Origin: Thermodesulfovibrio sp. 3462-1 | GTDB taxonomy: Bacteria; Nitrospirota; Thermodesulfovibrionia; Thermodesulfovibrionales; Thermodesulfovibrionaceae | DNA: 64,000 bases | Reading direction: 5' to 3' | Assembly: GCF_040451425.1 (NCBI RefSeq) | Contig: NZ_CP144374.1 | Location: forward strand, 868,001-932,000 | Shown here: piece by piece, positions 54,485 to 63,719 of the stretch | Layout of the letters: the number at the start of each line of letters is the position of its first letter | Position numbering within the stretch: position 1 is the first letter of the stretch | Translations under genes and position numbers: made by a program | The notes under the pieces: generated by a model | Databases searched by the model: none | The model's input: the letters and a program-made list of their open reading frames with translations, nothing else | What the model was told of the DNA's origin: nothing

Positions 54485-54932
54485 ACTCATAAATAAGAGC
54501 AATTTCATCACATTCAGGAAATTTTGGACATCTAATGCAATCGCCCCATATTTTTTGAGGAAGTTTGGATTTGTCAAGTTCTTTAAATCCTGTTTTTTTA
54601 AAAAATTCAGGTATATATGTCAAAACAAAAACTTTTTTAACTCCAAGCTTTTTAGCTTCACTGAGACATTTTTTAACGAGAAGACTTCCGATTCCTTTTT
54701 TCTGTGAATCCTTTTTTACTGCCAGAGACCTTATTTCAGCAAGATCTTCCCATAATATATGCAATGCACATACACCTTTAATTTCATTATTTTCTTCCGC
54801 AATAAAAAAATCTCTAATATTTTCATACAATTCGTTCAAAGAACGAGGAAGCATCTCACCTTTTTTTGCAAACTCATTGATTAATTTGTGAATTCTTTTG
54901 ATATCAGATATAGCGGCTTTTCTAATTTTCAA
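54474..54932 (-). CDS. GNAT N-acetyltransferase, N-acetylglutamate synthase-like
   Basis: A 152-residue GNAT-fold acetyltransferase. The acetyl-CoA binding motif is SLAVKKDSQKKGIGSLLVKK (~residue 72-91). The C-terminal LPQKIWGDCIRCPKFPECDE, with three cysteines, resembles the short ArgA-type N-acetylglutamate synthases; that assignment is moderate. If correct it makes N-acetylglutamate for arginine synthesis. It overlaps the gamma subunit of the 2-oxoacid oxidoreductase by 11 bases on the same strand. No other arginine gene is nearby. Confidence 0.78.
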   Translation of the reverse strand: MKIRKAAISDIKRIHKLINEFAKKGEMLPRSLNELYENIRDFFIAEENNEIKGVCALHILWEDLAEIRSLAVKKDSQKKGIGSLLVKKCLSEAKKLGVKKVFVLTYIPEFFKKTGFKELDKSKLPQKIWGDCIRCPKFPECDEIALIYEFME

Positions 54933-55461
54933 TGATGGAGAAACCTCTTAAAATTAGACTTTTGTTAATCTCAATCATTTCTTTTCTTTTTGGAGGGATT
55001 ATTTCTTCAATAGTTTCAAGAACTTTTTCTATACTCAATGTCTTGAATATCTTTATAAAAGCTCCAAGAAGTATCATGTTTGCAAGACGAGGATTTCCTG
55101 TCAAAGAGGCTTCTCGAGAAGCTTCAACTGGATAAATATTGATGTCATTACGACATTTTGAATTCTTTATTATTGAAGAATCATAAATAAGATAGCCACC
55201 TTGAGATACCCTGGTTAAAAATTTATTAAAAGAAGCTTCATTTAATACAATAAGATAATCAGCATTTTTAACTATTGGGGAACCTATAAGTTCATCAGAT
55301 ATTACAACCATACAATTAGCAGTACCTCCACGCATTTCAGCGCCATAAGAGGGAAACCATGTTACTTCTTTATTTTCTTTCATGGCAGCATGAGCAATTA
55401 CCTTGCCCAGAAAAAGAATTCCCTGTCCACCAGAACCTGCTATTATTATGCGTTGTTCCAT
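54922..55461 (-). CDS. 2-oxoacid:ferredoxin oxidoreductase, gamma subunit
   Basis: A 179-residue gamma-type subunit of the 2-oxoacid oxidoreductase family (KorC/VorC/PorG type). The N-terminal IIIAGSGGQGILFLGKVIAHAA and WFPSYGAEMRGGTANCMV are family signatures. With the beta subunit it would convert a 2-oxoacid (2-oxoglutarate is the usual guess for this branch) plus CoA to acyl-CoA, CO2 and reduced ferredoxin, or the reverse carboxylation. It overlaps the beta gene by 16 bases. No alpha or delta subunit lies in the neighbourhood. Substrate is not certain. Confidence 0.88.
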   Translation of the reverse strand: MEQRIIIAGSGGQGILFLGKVIAHAAMKENKEVTWFPSYGAEMRGGTANCMVVISDELIGSPIVKNADYLIVLNEASFNKFLTRVSQGGYLIYDSSIIKNSKCRNDINIYPVEASREASLTGNPRLANMILLGAFIKIFKTLSIEKVLETIEEIIPPKRKEMIEINKSLILRGFSIIEN

Positions 55462-56192
55462 TTATCCTTAATTACTCCTAATTTAAATTCTTTCATCATG
55501 CTTTCTCTGAGCCACTTTAAGGCTTTTTCAGGAGTCATTCCCCAGTCAGTAGGGCATGGGGAGAGCATTTCTACAAGGCTAAAGCCTTTTCCTTCAAGCT
55601 GATATTTAAAAGCTTTCTCAATATATTTTTTAGTTATAACAATATTTTTGTAACTGTCAAGAGAGCCTCTTGCAATAAAAGCTGAACCCTCAAGCACCGC
55701 GAGAAGTTCTGATACATGGATTGGATAACCTGCTAATTCAGATTTTCTACCTGATGGAGTTGTAGTTGTTCTTTGACCAATCAGAGTTGTAGGAGCCATC
55801 TGTCCACCTGTCATACCATAATTTGCATTGTTTATAAAAAATATGGTTATATTTTCTCCACGATTTGCAGCATGAATTATTTCAGCAGTTCCAATTGCTG
55901 CAAGATCTCCATCTCCCTGATACGCGAATATTACTTTGTCAGGACATACTCTTTTCATTCCTGTTGCTGCTGCTGGTGGTCTTCCATGAGGGATTTCTAA
56001 CATATCTATATCAAAGTAATCATAGGCAAACACAGCACATCCAACAGGAGCGATTCCAATTGTTATTTCTCTTATTTTAAGTTCATCAATAACCTCGGCA
56101 ATAAGCCTATGCGCAATACTATGACCACAGCCAGGACAGTATCTAAATGGAACATTTTTTAAAGATTCAGGCCTTGTAAATTTCTTTTTCAT
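55446..56192 (-). CDS. 2-oxoacid:ferredoxin oxidoreductase, beta subunit (TPP-binding)
   Basis: A 248-residue TPP-binding beta subunit. RYCPGCGHSIAHRLIAEVI at the N terminus, IPHGRPPAAATGMKR, YQGDGDLAAIGTAEI and the TPP/Mg segment FFINNANYGMTGGQMAPTT are characteristic of the KorB/VorB branch. It forms a complex with alpha and gamma subunits. It begins at the end of the ppx gene (4-base overlap) and overlaps the gamma gene. The alpha subunit must be encoded outside this window if the complex is functional. Confidence 0.9.
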   Translation of the reverse strand: MKKKFTRPESLKNVPFRYCPGCGHSIAHRLIAEVIDELKIREITIGIAPVGCAVFAYDYFDIDMLEIPHGRPPAAATGMKRVCPDKVIFAYQGDGDLAAIGTAEIIHAANRGENITIFFINNANYGMTGGQMAPTTLIGQRTTTTPSGRKSELAGYPIHVSELLAVLEGSAFIARGSLDSYKNIVITKKYIEKAFKYQLEGKGFSLVEMLSPCPTDWGMTPEKALKWLRESMMKEFKLGVIKDKWNNA

Positions 56193-57124
56193 AATTTGTT
56201 ATTATAGCAAAAATCCCTGTAATTTTTCATTATACCTTCAAGAAGTCCATTTTCACTTACAATTATTTTTTCAGCTCTTAAATAGTCAGCAAACTCTTTT
56301 AAAATAATTAAACCAGCACATATGATGTCTGCTCTATCCGGAGGCATTCCTTTGATTTTTTCCCTTTCTTGTAAAGAAGTAGATAATAACTTTTCAAGTA
56401 TTTGTTTAAGTTTTGTTTTCTCAATTTCGCTCATATGAATTTTTTCAGGTTGATATTCAGATAATTCAAAGTGAATCATAGCAAGACTGGAAGCTGTTCC
56501 TCCTGTTGCAATAATTTTTTGAATTTTTGTTTCTGGCAAAGCCTTTCTTATTTGTTCTTTTACAAATTTTTTAGCCTCCTGTATACATTCTTCAGAATAG
56601 GGGTCTTTATTTAAAAATCTTTCTTTAATTTTTAATGCACCTATTGGCAAAGAACCTGTATTAAATCTTGAATTTTCACAGTATATCCATTCTGAACTTC
56701 CTCCACCAATATCTAATATAAAAACAGAATCCTCTTTTTTTAATTCCTCATCCATAACTCCACGCAATGTATAATAGGCTTCTTCTTTTCCAGAAATTAT
56801 ATGAACATGAACACCTGTGAATTCCTTTACTTTTTCGCAAAAATACACACTATTTTTAGCCTCTCTTAAAGCGCTTGTTCCAACAGCAATAACGCATGAA
56901 ACATTAAATTTTTCAAATAGTTTTTTAAAATTTTTTAAAGCTATAATTGATGTTTTTATTGCCTTTTCTAAAATAACTCCATTTTCGGTAAGATTTTTAC
57001 CAAGCCGCGTTACAACTCTATCAGTATAAATTTTATTAATTTTATCTGCCTTTATATTTCCTATTAACATTCTTAAAGTATTACTTCCAATGTCTATAAC
57101 TGCGATATTTTTAATAGGTTTCAT
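56189..57124 (-). CDS. Ppx/GppA family exopolyphosphatase
   Basis: A 311-residue ASKHA-fold phosphatase. N-terminal phosphate-binding VIDIGSNTLRMLIG, GKEEAYYTLRGVMDEE, and VFILDIGGGSSEWIYC (second phosphate loop) are intact, with IIATGGTASSLAMI near residue 205. It is the short form lacking the C-terminal HD-like domain. It hydrolyses polyphosphate or the pppGpp 5'-phosphate; which one cannot be decided. It overlaps the proS end by 14 bases and the beta-subunit gene by 4. Confidence 0.9.
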   Translation of the reverse strand: MKPIKNIAVIDIGSNTLRMLIGNIKADKINKIYTDRVVTRLGKNLTENGVILEKAIKTSIIALKNFKKLFEKFNVSCVIAVGTSALREAKNSVYFCEKVKEFTGVHVHIISGKEEAYYTLRGVMDEELKKEDSVFILDIGGGSSEWIYCENSRFNTGSLPIGALKIKERFLNKDPYSEECIQEAKKFVKEQIRKALPETKIQKIIATGGTASSLAMIHFELSEYQPEKIHMSEIEKTKLKQILEKLLSTSLQEREKIKGMPPDRADIICAGLIILKEFADYLRAEKIIVSENGLLEGIMKNYRDFCYNNKL

Positions 57125-58829
57125 AATAAGTATTAACTATTTCTACAACAGCCTTATTTACAGGAACTTTTTTAGTTTCTTTAGTTCTTCTTTTTTTAAT
57201 TTCAACTTTATTTTCTTTGAGTGCTTTTTCTCCAATTATCACCTGAATTGGTATCCCAATTAAATCAGCATCTTTAAATTTAACTCCTGGACGTTCATCT
57301 CTGTCATCAATTAAAACTTCCATATGTCTATCTGCAAAGCTATTGTAAATTTCAGTAACTTTTTCATATAATTCCTCTGCTATGCTAACAGTTTTGTCAT
57401 CAGCCATATTAAGAGGAATAATTTCTATATCAAAAGGAGCTATACTTTTAGGCCATATTATTCCGTCATTATCGTGATTTTGTTCTATTGCAGCAGCAGC
57501 TACTCTTGCAGGACCTATTCCATAACTTCCCATAATAATTGGCTTTTCTTTACCATCTTTATCCAGGAAATAAGCATTCAGTGGTTCAGTGTATTTTGTG
57601 CCGAGTTTAAATATATTTCCTACTTCAATTGCTTTTTCAATTCTTAAGGAGCTTCCACACTTTGGACATTTATCTTTATCTTTAACTTTTCTTATATCTG
57701 TCCATTGAGCATCAAAGTGTTCTCCGGGAATAATTCCTTTAAGATGGTAATCTTTTTTATTTGCACCTGAAACATAGGCAATTCCTTTTTCTATTGAAAA
57801 ATCAGCAATTTTTTTGATTTTATGTCCAACTGGTCCAACAAATCCGAGTTCCACTCCAAGTATTTCTAATGCCTGTTCAGGCGTGGCAAAGCTGAATTCT
57901 CCAATAACTCTTGCAAGTTTTTTTTCATTAAGTTCTTGATCTCCTCTCAGCATAACTAATACAGGACCATTTTTTTCAGATATAACAAGAAGAGTTTTGA
58001 TAAAATATCTTTCATCTAAACCTAAAAATTCCGCTACCTCTTTTACTGATTTTTTTTGAGGAGTGTGAGCTTCTTTATATTCCATGTTTAAAGGTGACAG
58101 GGTAGGTAACTGAGACCTGGCAATTTCAATATTAGCTGCATAACCACAGTGGTCACATAAAACAATATCATCCTCACCAGCGGGCGTTGGAGCCATAAAC
58201 TCATGGGATTCCATATCTCCCATTATTCCAGGGTCTGATTCAACTTGAAAATATTTTAGACCACATCTTGTAAAAATTCTGTGATAAGCTTCTGCATGAA
58301 GTTTATAATTTTTATCCAGTCCCTCCCAGTCAATATCAAAACTATAACTATCTTTCATGATGAATTCTCTTGTTCTTAAAACGCCCCCACGAGGTCTTGC
58401 TTCATCCCTTAATTTTGTCTGAATCTGATACCATACTTGTGGTAACTGTCTATAAGATTTTATTTCTTTAGAAGCTATCCATGCCATAATTTCTTCATGA
58501 GTCATACCAAGACACATATCTCTACCAGTTCTATCTTTAAGTCTGAACATTTCTTCTTTTATGGTATACCATCTTCCTGTCTGTTGCCATATTTCAGCTG
58601 GATGAAGAATAGGCATCGAAATTTCTTGTGCCCCAATTTTCTCCATCTCTTCTTTCAAAATCGTATTTATTTTATTTAAAACTCGCCATCCAAGCGGAAG
58701 AAAAATAAATAATCCTGCAGCAAGCTGTCTTACATATCCAGCTTTAAGCATTAAAATATGGGATATTGCATTAATTCCAGAAGGAATTTCTCTCATAGTA
58801 GGAATAAATAATTTAGAATATCTCATCAC
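57111..58829 (-). CDS. proS: Prolyl-tRNA synthetase (bacterial type)
   Basis: A 572-residue class II aminoacyl-tRNA synthetase. Motif 1 region is around GWRVLNKINTILKEEME, motif 2 is TKLRDEARPRGGVLRTREF (~residue 150) and motif 3 is YGIGPARVAAAAIEQNHD (~445). A YbaK-type editing insertion lies at ~230-380 (ERYFIKTLLVI...), and the C-terminal anticodon-binding domain begins near 470. This is the bacterial architecture. GGAGG precedes the ATG. An extended -10 lies ~41 bases upstream. It is the first gene of the ppx/2-oxoacid oxidoreductase/acetyltransferase run. Confidence 0.96.
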   Translation of the reverse strand: MMRYSKLFIPTMREIPSGINAISHILMLKAGYVRQLAAGLFIFLPLGWRVLNKINTILKEEMEKIGAQEISMPILHPAEIWQQTGRWYTIKEEMFRLKDRTGRDMCLGMTHEEIMAWIASKEIKSYRQLPQVWYQIQTKLRDEARPRGGVLRTREFIMKDSYSFDIDWEGLDKNYKLHAEAYHRIFTRCGLKYFQVESDPGIMGDMESHEFMAPTPAGEDDIVLCDHCGYAANIEIARSQLPTLSPLNMEYKEAHTPQKKSVKEVAEFLGLDERYFIKTLLVISEKNGPVLVMLRGDQELNEKKLARVIGEFSFATPEQALEILGVELGFVGPVGHKIKKIADFSIEKGIAYVSGANKKDYHLKGIIPGEHFDAQWTDIRKVKDKDKCPKCGSSLRIEKAIEVGNIFKLGTKYTEPLNAYFLDKDGKEKPIIMGSYGIGPARVAAAAIEQNHDNDGIIWPKSIAPFDIEIIPLNMADDKTVSIAEELYEKVTEIYNSFADRHMEVLIDDRDERPGVKFKDADLIGIPIQVIIGEKALKENKVEIKKRRTKETKKVPVNKAVVEIVNTYYETY

Positions 58830-59107
58830 TTTCCTCCTATAAAATTAAAACTTGCTTGTTAGTAAATTAAGTATAGCACATTTTCATATAATTGTAGCAT
58901 TTTTTGAATTTGCCTAAAATTTCAAGAGATTGATAGAAAGGATTAAAAATATAAAAATTTAACATAATATACATTATCAGACATAATTTTAATGATAAAA
59001 AATGTTTAAAAGTTGTTAAGATTTTTGTGAGAAAATCGCAAAATATTACAAATCTTATGGAAAAATCTTGAATTGAATATTAATTGGGCAAACTGATTTT
59101 TTAGTTA
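58830..59107. other. 278-base AT-rich intergenic region
   Basis: Between proS and mtaB, both on the minus strand. Apart from the proS Shine-Dalgarno and promoter (58870-58878) I see no gene, no stable hairpin and no tRNA. The composition is about 80% A+T. It would also have to hold the mtaB 3' end processing signals, but no clear terminator is visible. Confidence 0.5.
58870..58878 (-). promoter_or_regulatory. Extended -10 promoter of proS
   Basis: The minus strand reads TGC TATACT, ending about 40 bases before the proS ATG. Unlike the leaderless-type genes, proS has a normal leader with GGAGG. No convincing -35 is present, as is usual for an extended -10. Confidence 0.5.
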
Positions 59108-60331
59108 TTATATATCGTTAATTAGACTTGCAAAGGCATGTGCTTCGTCAACATAATTTACAATGACTCTTAAAATATTTCCTGTGATAGACTCTTTACT
59201 GTCAATAAAACATTTAATATAATTATCAGAAGTTGCTGAAAAAAAGCCATTTTTCTTGTTTTCAACAATTACTTCAAGTTTAGAACCTACAAATTTTTTA
59301 ATATATTCTGATTTTTTCTTCTTGCCAACTTCTATCAAGTAGCTTGCTCTCTCTTTTTTAATATTGTCAGGGATGTCCTCACACATTGTTGAAGCCTTTG
59401 TAAAAGGTCTCTTAGAGTATGAAAAGACATGTAAATATGAAAATTCTGTTTTTTCAATTAATTCTAAAGTTTTTTTAAAGTCTTCTTCAGTTTCTGATGG
59501 AAAACCAACTATTATATCAGTACCAATAGAGAGCTTTGGATATTTTTTTAAAATTTTCTCTATTATGCCACAAAATTGAGTGGAATCATATGGTCTATTC
59601 ATTAGTTTTAAAATTCTATCGCTTCCATGCTGAAGCGGAATATGGAGATGTTTGCAAATTCTATGATCAGAGATTATTTCAACAAATTCATCATCAATAT
59701 GATTTACTTCAATAGAACTCAATCTTATTCTAAATCCGGAAGTTTTCTTAAGTATTATTTTAAGAAGTCCGTTTAAACTCATTTTATTTTCTAAATCTTT
59801 CCCATATAGTCCAATATTAATTCCGCTTAGAACAATTTCTTTAATTCCCATTGCAGTATAATCATTGATTTCTTTCAAAATTTCTTCAAACCTATAACTT
59901 CTTGGTTTACCCCTTAAATATGGCACAATACAATAACTGCAATATTGATTACAACCATCCTGAATTTTAACAATAGCTCTGTGGCGTAAAATATTTAAAG
60001 TTTCAGTTTTATCTAATGGTTTTAGGTTATTGATTATATTGTCTTTTTCAGAATTTAAAAATACCTTTAAATTTTCAAATTCTTTGGGTCTGCAAAGTTC
60101 TACATAGCAACCTGTGACAAAAGCCTTTTTACCTAATTTTTTAGCTTTATTTATTATCTGTCTTGATTGAACCTCAGCCTTATGAGTTACTGCACAGGTA
60201 TTTATAATCCAGATCTCTGCTTCTTCTGGATTAGTTGTAATAGTATAACCTCTAAGCCTTAAACGTTTTTCCCATCTCTGCGATTCTGCCTGATTAACCT
60301 TGCATCCATATGTAATAAAACATACCTTCAT
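59108..60331 (-). CDS. mtaB: tRNA (t6A37) methylthiotransferase MtaB
   Basis: A 407-residue radical SAM methylthiotransferase that converts t6A37 to ms2t6A in tRNA. The N-terminal UPF0004 domain starts VCFITYGCKVNQAESQR and includes IINTCAVTHKAE; the radical SAM motif is DGCNQYCSYCIVPYLRGKPR (~residue 125). A C-terminal TRAM-like region follows. The GCKVNQAE version distinguishes the MtaB/e-MtaB group from MiaB. It overlaps the miaB stop by 4 bases, so both thiomethylases are made from one mRNA. The t6A precursor pathway is represented in this window by tsaC. Confidence 0.92.
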   Translation of the reverse strand: MKVCFITYGCKVNQAESQRWEKRLRLRGYTITTNPEEAEIWIINTCAVTHKAEVQSRQIINKAKKLGKKAFVTGCYVELCRPKEFENLKVFLNSEKDNIINNLKPLDKTETLNILRHRAIVKIQDGCNQYCSYCIVPYLRGKPRSYRFEEILKEINDYTAMGIKEIVLSGINIGLYGKDLENKMSLNGLLKIILKKTSGFRIRLSSIEVNHIDDEFVEIISDHRICKHLHIPLQHGSDRILKLMNRPYDSTQFCGIIEKILKKYPKLSIGTDIIVGFPSETEEDFKKTLELIEKTEFSYLHVFSYSKRPFTKASTMCEDIPDNIKKERASYLIEVGKKKKSEYIKKFVGSKLEVIVENKKNGFFSATSDNYIKCFIDSKESITGNILRVIVNYVDEAHAFASLINDI

Positions 60332-61617
60332 TTTTGGATAAGTTCTCCTTCTAAGGAGTGTCTGTGCGCCTTTACAATTTTTATATCAACAATACTACCT
60401 AAAGCAATATCAGAAGCAATTTTTACTATTTTATTTGTTCTTGTTCTTCCTGTTGAATATTCACCTTCTCTATCTTCAATGAGAACTTCTTGAATTGTGC
60501 CTTCCAATGCTTTGTTTTTTCTCTCAGTTATCTCGTCCTGAAGCCTTAAAACCTCTGTAAGTCTATTAGCTTTGATTTCTTCTGAGATGTGTCCATCAAG
60601 CCTTGTTGCAGAAGTTCCAGGTCTTGGAGAAAATTTAAAAGCAAATATACCGTCAAATTGAATTTCTTTTAAAGCATTAAGAGTTTTTTCAAAATCTTCA
60701 TTCTCTTCTTGAGGGAATCCAACAATAATATCTGAAGTAATTGAAATATTTTGGATTGTTTCCCTAAGCCAGTGTATTTTTTCAAGATATTCTTCATAGG
60801 TATATTTTCTGTTCATAAGTTTGAGAATTTTATCTGAACCTGCCTGAAGAGGAAGATGAATGTGTTCACATACCTTTTCGCAATTTTTCATTGCATAAAT
60901 AAGTCTCCTTGATAAATCTTTGGGATGGGAAGTAACAAAACGAATTCTTTCAATTCCTTTAATTTCATTAACTTTTTCAAGTAATGCTGGAAAATCAATA
61001 TCACCATCTTTATATGAATTTACATTCTGTCCAAGAAGGGTGACATCTTTAAACCCAAGTTCTGAAAGAAGCTCAATCTCTTTAATAATATCCTCTGCAG
61101 GTCTGCTCCTTTCCCTACCCCGGGTATATGGAACAACACAGTAAGCACAATAATTATTACATCCATAAATTATATTTACCCATGCTTTTACAGAGTGCTT
61201 TCTTTTTATAGGAATTTTAGCATTAACTACATTTGAATTTTCATGTATAAATATTCTTTCAGATTGATCTTCAATAATACTTTCAAGAATATGAATATTA
61301 TCAGGACCGATTATATAATCAATATATGGAGCTTTATTTAAAAGCTTTTCACCCTGAAGTTGAGCTACACAACCTGCTACAATAATTTTTAATTGAGGAT
61401 TTCTCTTTTTAATATATTTAACTCTTCCAAGACTACTTAAAAATTTCTGTTCTGCTTTCTGTCTTATTGCACAGGTATTAAAAATAATAATATCTGCTTT
61501 TCTGGGTTCTTCCACTTCAATGAATCCTTTTGCTTCCAGAATTCCAAGCATTCTTTCTGTATCATGTTCATTCATCTGACATCCAAAAGTTTTAATATAA
61601 ACTGCCCTACCCTTCAT
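60328..61617 (-). CDS. miaB: tRNA-2-methylthio-N6-dimethylallyladenosine synthase
   Basis: A 429-residue radical SAM enzyme that adds a methylthio group to i6A37. Signatures are IKTFGCQMNEHDTERMLGI at the N terminus, FNTCAIRQKAEQK, VAGCVAQLQGE, the radical SAM motif GCNNYCAYCVVPYTRGRERS (~residue 150), and a C-terminal TRAM domain ending LEGELI. Both 4Fe-4S clusters can be formed. It is the first gene of a two-gene unit with mtaB. The ATG is six bases after an extended -10 (TGT-TATAAT) and has no Shine-Dalgarno. Confidence 0.95.
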   Translation of the reverse strand: MKGRAVYIKTFGCQMNEHDTERMLGILEAKGFIEVEEPRKADIIIFNTCAIRQKAEQKFLSSLGRVKYIKKRNPQLKIIVAGCVAQLQGEKLLNKAPYIDYIIGPDNIHILESIIEDQSERIFIHENSNVVNAKIPIKRKHSVKAWVNIIYGCNNYCAYCVVPYTRGRERSRPAEDIIKEIELLSELGFKDVTLLGQNVNSYKDGDIDFPALLEKVNEIKGIERIRFVTSHPKDLSRRLIYAMKNCEKVCEHIHLPLQAGSDKILKLMNRKYTYEEYLEKIHWLRETIQNISITSDIIVGFPQEENEDFEKTLNALKEIQFDGIFAFKFSPRPGTSATRLDGHISEEIKANRLTEVLRLQDEITERKNKALEGTIQEVLIEDREGEYSTGRTRTNKIVKIASDIALGSIVDIKIVKAHRHSLEGELIQK

Positions 61618-61623
61618 GTTTTT

Positions 61624-61632
61624 ATTATAACA
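61624..61632 (-). promoter_or_regulatory. Extended -10 promoter of miaB-mtaB (leaderless-type)
   Basis: The minus strand reads TGT TATAAT, a perfect extended -10, then six bases (AAAAAC) and ATG at 61617. It is the clearest of the leaderless-type promoters in this window. Confidence 0.65.
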
Positions 61633-61664
61633 GGCAAGAATGTGTGATTTTCAAACTTAACAAT

Positions 61665-61693
61665 TTGAAAGACTTTAAAAAATTAAGCATAAT
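61665..61693 (+). promoter_or_regulatory. Promoter of the Kef-type antiporter gene (leaderless-type)
   Basis: TTGAAA (61665-61670), a 17-base spacer and CATAAT (61688-61693), followed by six bases and the ATG at 61700. No Shine-Dalgarno. Confidence 0.55.
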
Positions 61694-61699
61694 ATAAAA

Positions 61700-63682
61700 A
61701 TGATTTATGAATTTTTACAGGCAATACTTATTATTTTTGGTATTTCTGGTTTAATCATTTATGTTCTTGGAAAATTCAAAATTCCAGCAATTGTAGGTTT
61801 TCTTATTGCAGGCACAATAATAGGTCCACATGGAATGGCACTTATAAAGGAGCCTCAACAGGTTGAGTTAATTGCTGAAATCGGTGTGATTCTTTTGATG
61901 TTTACCATTGGCGTGGAATTTTCTATCCCGAAATTATTTTCGTTAAAAAAAGAGGTCTTTTTATTTGGAAGCCTTCAAGTTTTGTTTACAATAATTGTAG
62001 TAAGTATCATAAGTCAAATTGTTTTAAATACAGCTTTAAATTTATCCCTTTTTTATGGCTTTATTGTTGCTTTAAGCAGTACTGCTATTGTTATGAAGCT
62101 TCTTTCTGATAGAGGAGAACTAAATTCACCACATGGAAAAATTTCTCTTGGAATTCTTCTTTTCCAGGATCTTTGTGTAGTCCCACTTATGCTTTTTACG
62201 CAGATGCTTTCTGCTGAAGATGGAAGTTTTTATATGTTTTTTGGAATTATCTTAAAGGCTTTTATTATACTCACTGTTATTTTCCTTTTTTCAAGAATAG
62301 CTGTTCCCTTTATTCTTCATGAAGTTGTAAAAACACGAAGCAGAGAACTTTTTATAATTGCAATTATTTCAATCTGTCTTGGAACAGCTTTCTTTACATC
62401 AAAATTAGGACTTTCCCTTGCACTTGGAGCTTTTTTAGCAGGTGTAGTTATTTCAGAGTCTGAATATTCAGCTCAGGCTGTGTCTGACATTTTACCTTTT
62501 AAGGAGACTTTTTCAGGCATATTCTTTATCTCCATTGGAATGCTTTTAAATGTCACTTATATTACAAATAATATTTCAGAGTTAGCATTTCTTGTTGGAG
62601 GGATTTTTTTTTCTAAAGCTTTAAGCATTGCTCTTATCATTTACTTTTTCCTTCGCTCTCTTAAGATATGCTTAACTTCTGCCTTAGCACTTTCTCAAAT
62701 TGGAGAATTTTCCTTTATCCTTGCATTTACAGGAAAAATAATGGGATTATTAAATGAAAATGATTATCAAAATTTTATCGCTGCTTCTGTAATAACAATG
62801 TTATTTACTCCTCTGATCATAAGATATTCTCCATCTGCAATCAATTATTTAATAAGTAAAGAACCATTCAAAGCACTTGAAAAGACACAAAAAATAAAAG
62901 GAAAAGAAATTGTTGTAAGGAAATCCAATCATGTGATAATTATAGGTTTTGGTTTAAATGGAAGAAATCTTGCAAGGGTTTTAAAAGAAACTAATATACC
63001 CTATGTTATTTTAGAACTTAATCCTGATACTGTAAGAAAAATGAAAAAGAAGGGAGAGCCTATTTATTATGGCGACGGAACAAGTCCAGAGATTTTGCAT
63101 AAATTGGGAATTCACAGGGCAAAAATTCTTATGATTGCCATATCTGATCCTGTGTCAACAAGAAAAATCGTTCAGATTGCCAAAACATTAAATCAAAAAA
63201 TTCACACAATTGTAAGAACGAGATTTATAACAGAAATTGAAGAACTTACGAAACTCGGAGCAGATGAAGTTATTCCTGAAGAGTTTGAGACATCTTTGGA
63301 AATTTTTGCAAGAGTGCTCCATCGTTTTGGAGTGCCAAGAAATCAAATACTACAGATGATAGAAAAAATCAGAGCAGAAGGATATGAAATTTTACGTCTT
63401 CCAGATATATCAAAGACACGCTCAGGAATTGAGTGTATTGTTTTTGAAGGACTGGAGATGGATAGTTTTCTTGTTGAAAAAGATTCATGGCTTATTGGGC
63501 ATTCATTAAAATCTCTTAATTTAAGGCAAGAGGCAAAAGTTACAGTAATTGCAGTGCAGCGAGGAGAGGAAACAATTTTAAATCCACAGGCTGATTTTAT
63601 ACTAAAGGAAGGAGATATAATAATCTATGTAGGCAACAAAAAACAGTTAATCGAAGCTATGAGCTTTTTTCAGAGAAAATGA
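61700..63682 (+). CDS. Kef-type CPA2 cation:proton antiporter with TrkA-N and TrkA-C domains
   Basis: A 660-residue membrane protein. Residues ~1-380 are a CPA2 antiporter domain with about 12 helices (GFLIAGTIIGPHGMALI, LFQDLCVVPLMLF, LGAFLAGVVISESEY). Then a RCK/TrkA-N domain with the nucleotide motif VIIIGFGLNGRNLARVL (~residue 412) and YYGDGTSPEILHKLG, and a C-terminal TrkA-C domain (~565-655). It is expected to exchange K+ or Na+ for H+ in the inner membrane under nucleotide control. There is no KefB/C glutathione-specific signature that I can recognise. It is a single-gene unit, divergent from miaB. Confidence 0.92.
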   Translation: MIYEFLQAILIIFGISGLIIYVLGKFKIPAIVGFLIAGTIIGPHGMALIKEPQQVELIAEIGVILLMFTIGVEFSIPKLFSLKKEVFLFGSLQVLFTIIVVSIISQIVLNTALNLSLFYGFIVALSSTAIVMKLLSDRGELNSPHGKISLGILLFQDLCVVPLMLFTQMLSAEDGSFYMFFGIILKAFIILTVIFLFSRIAVPFILHEVVKTRSRELFIIAIISICLGTAFFTSKLGLSLALGAFLAGVVISESEYSAQAVSDILPFKETFSGIFFISIGMLLNVTYITNNISELAFLVGGIFFSKALSIALIIYFFLRSLKICLTSALALSQIGEFSFILAFTGKIMGLLNENDYQNFIAASVITMLFTPLIIRYSPSAINYLISKEPFKALEKTQKIKGKEIVVRKSNHVIIIGFGLNGRNLARVLKETNIPYVILELNPDTVRKMKKKGEPIYYGDGTSPEILHKLGIHRAKILMIAISDPVSTRKIVQIAKTLNQKIHTIVRTRFITEIEELTKLGADEVIPEEFETSLEIFARVLHRFGVPRNQILQMIEKIRAEGYEILRLPDISKTRSGIECIVFEGLEMDSFLVEKDSWLIGHSLKSLNLRQEAKVTVIAVQRGEETILNPQADFILKEGDIIIYVGNKKQLIEAMSFFQRK

Positions 63683-63719
63683 AATTTCTTATTTTATGAA
63701 ACTTTAAAATATTTTTTTG

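Noticed and set aside
58830-59107. A structured RNA or small gene in the proS-mtaB gap
   Set aside because: The region is ~80% AT with no stable stem, no conserved motif and no coding frame with a ribosome site.
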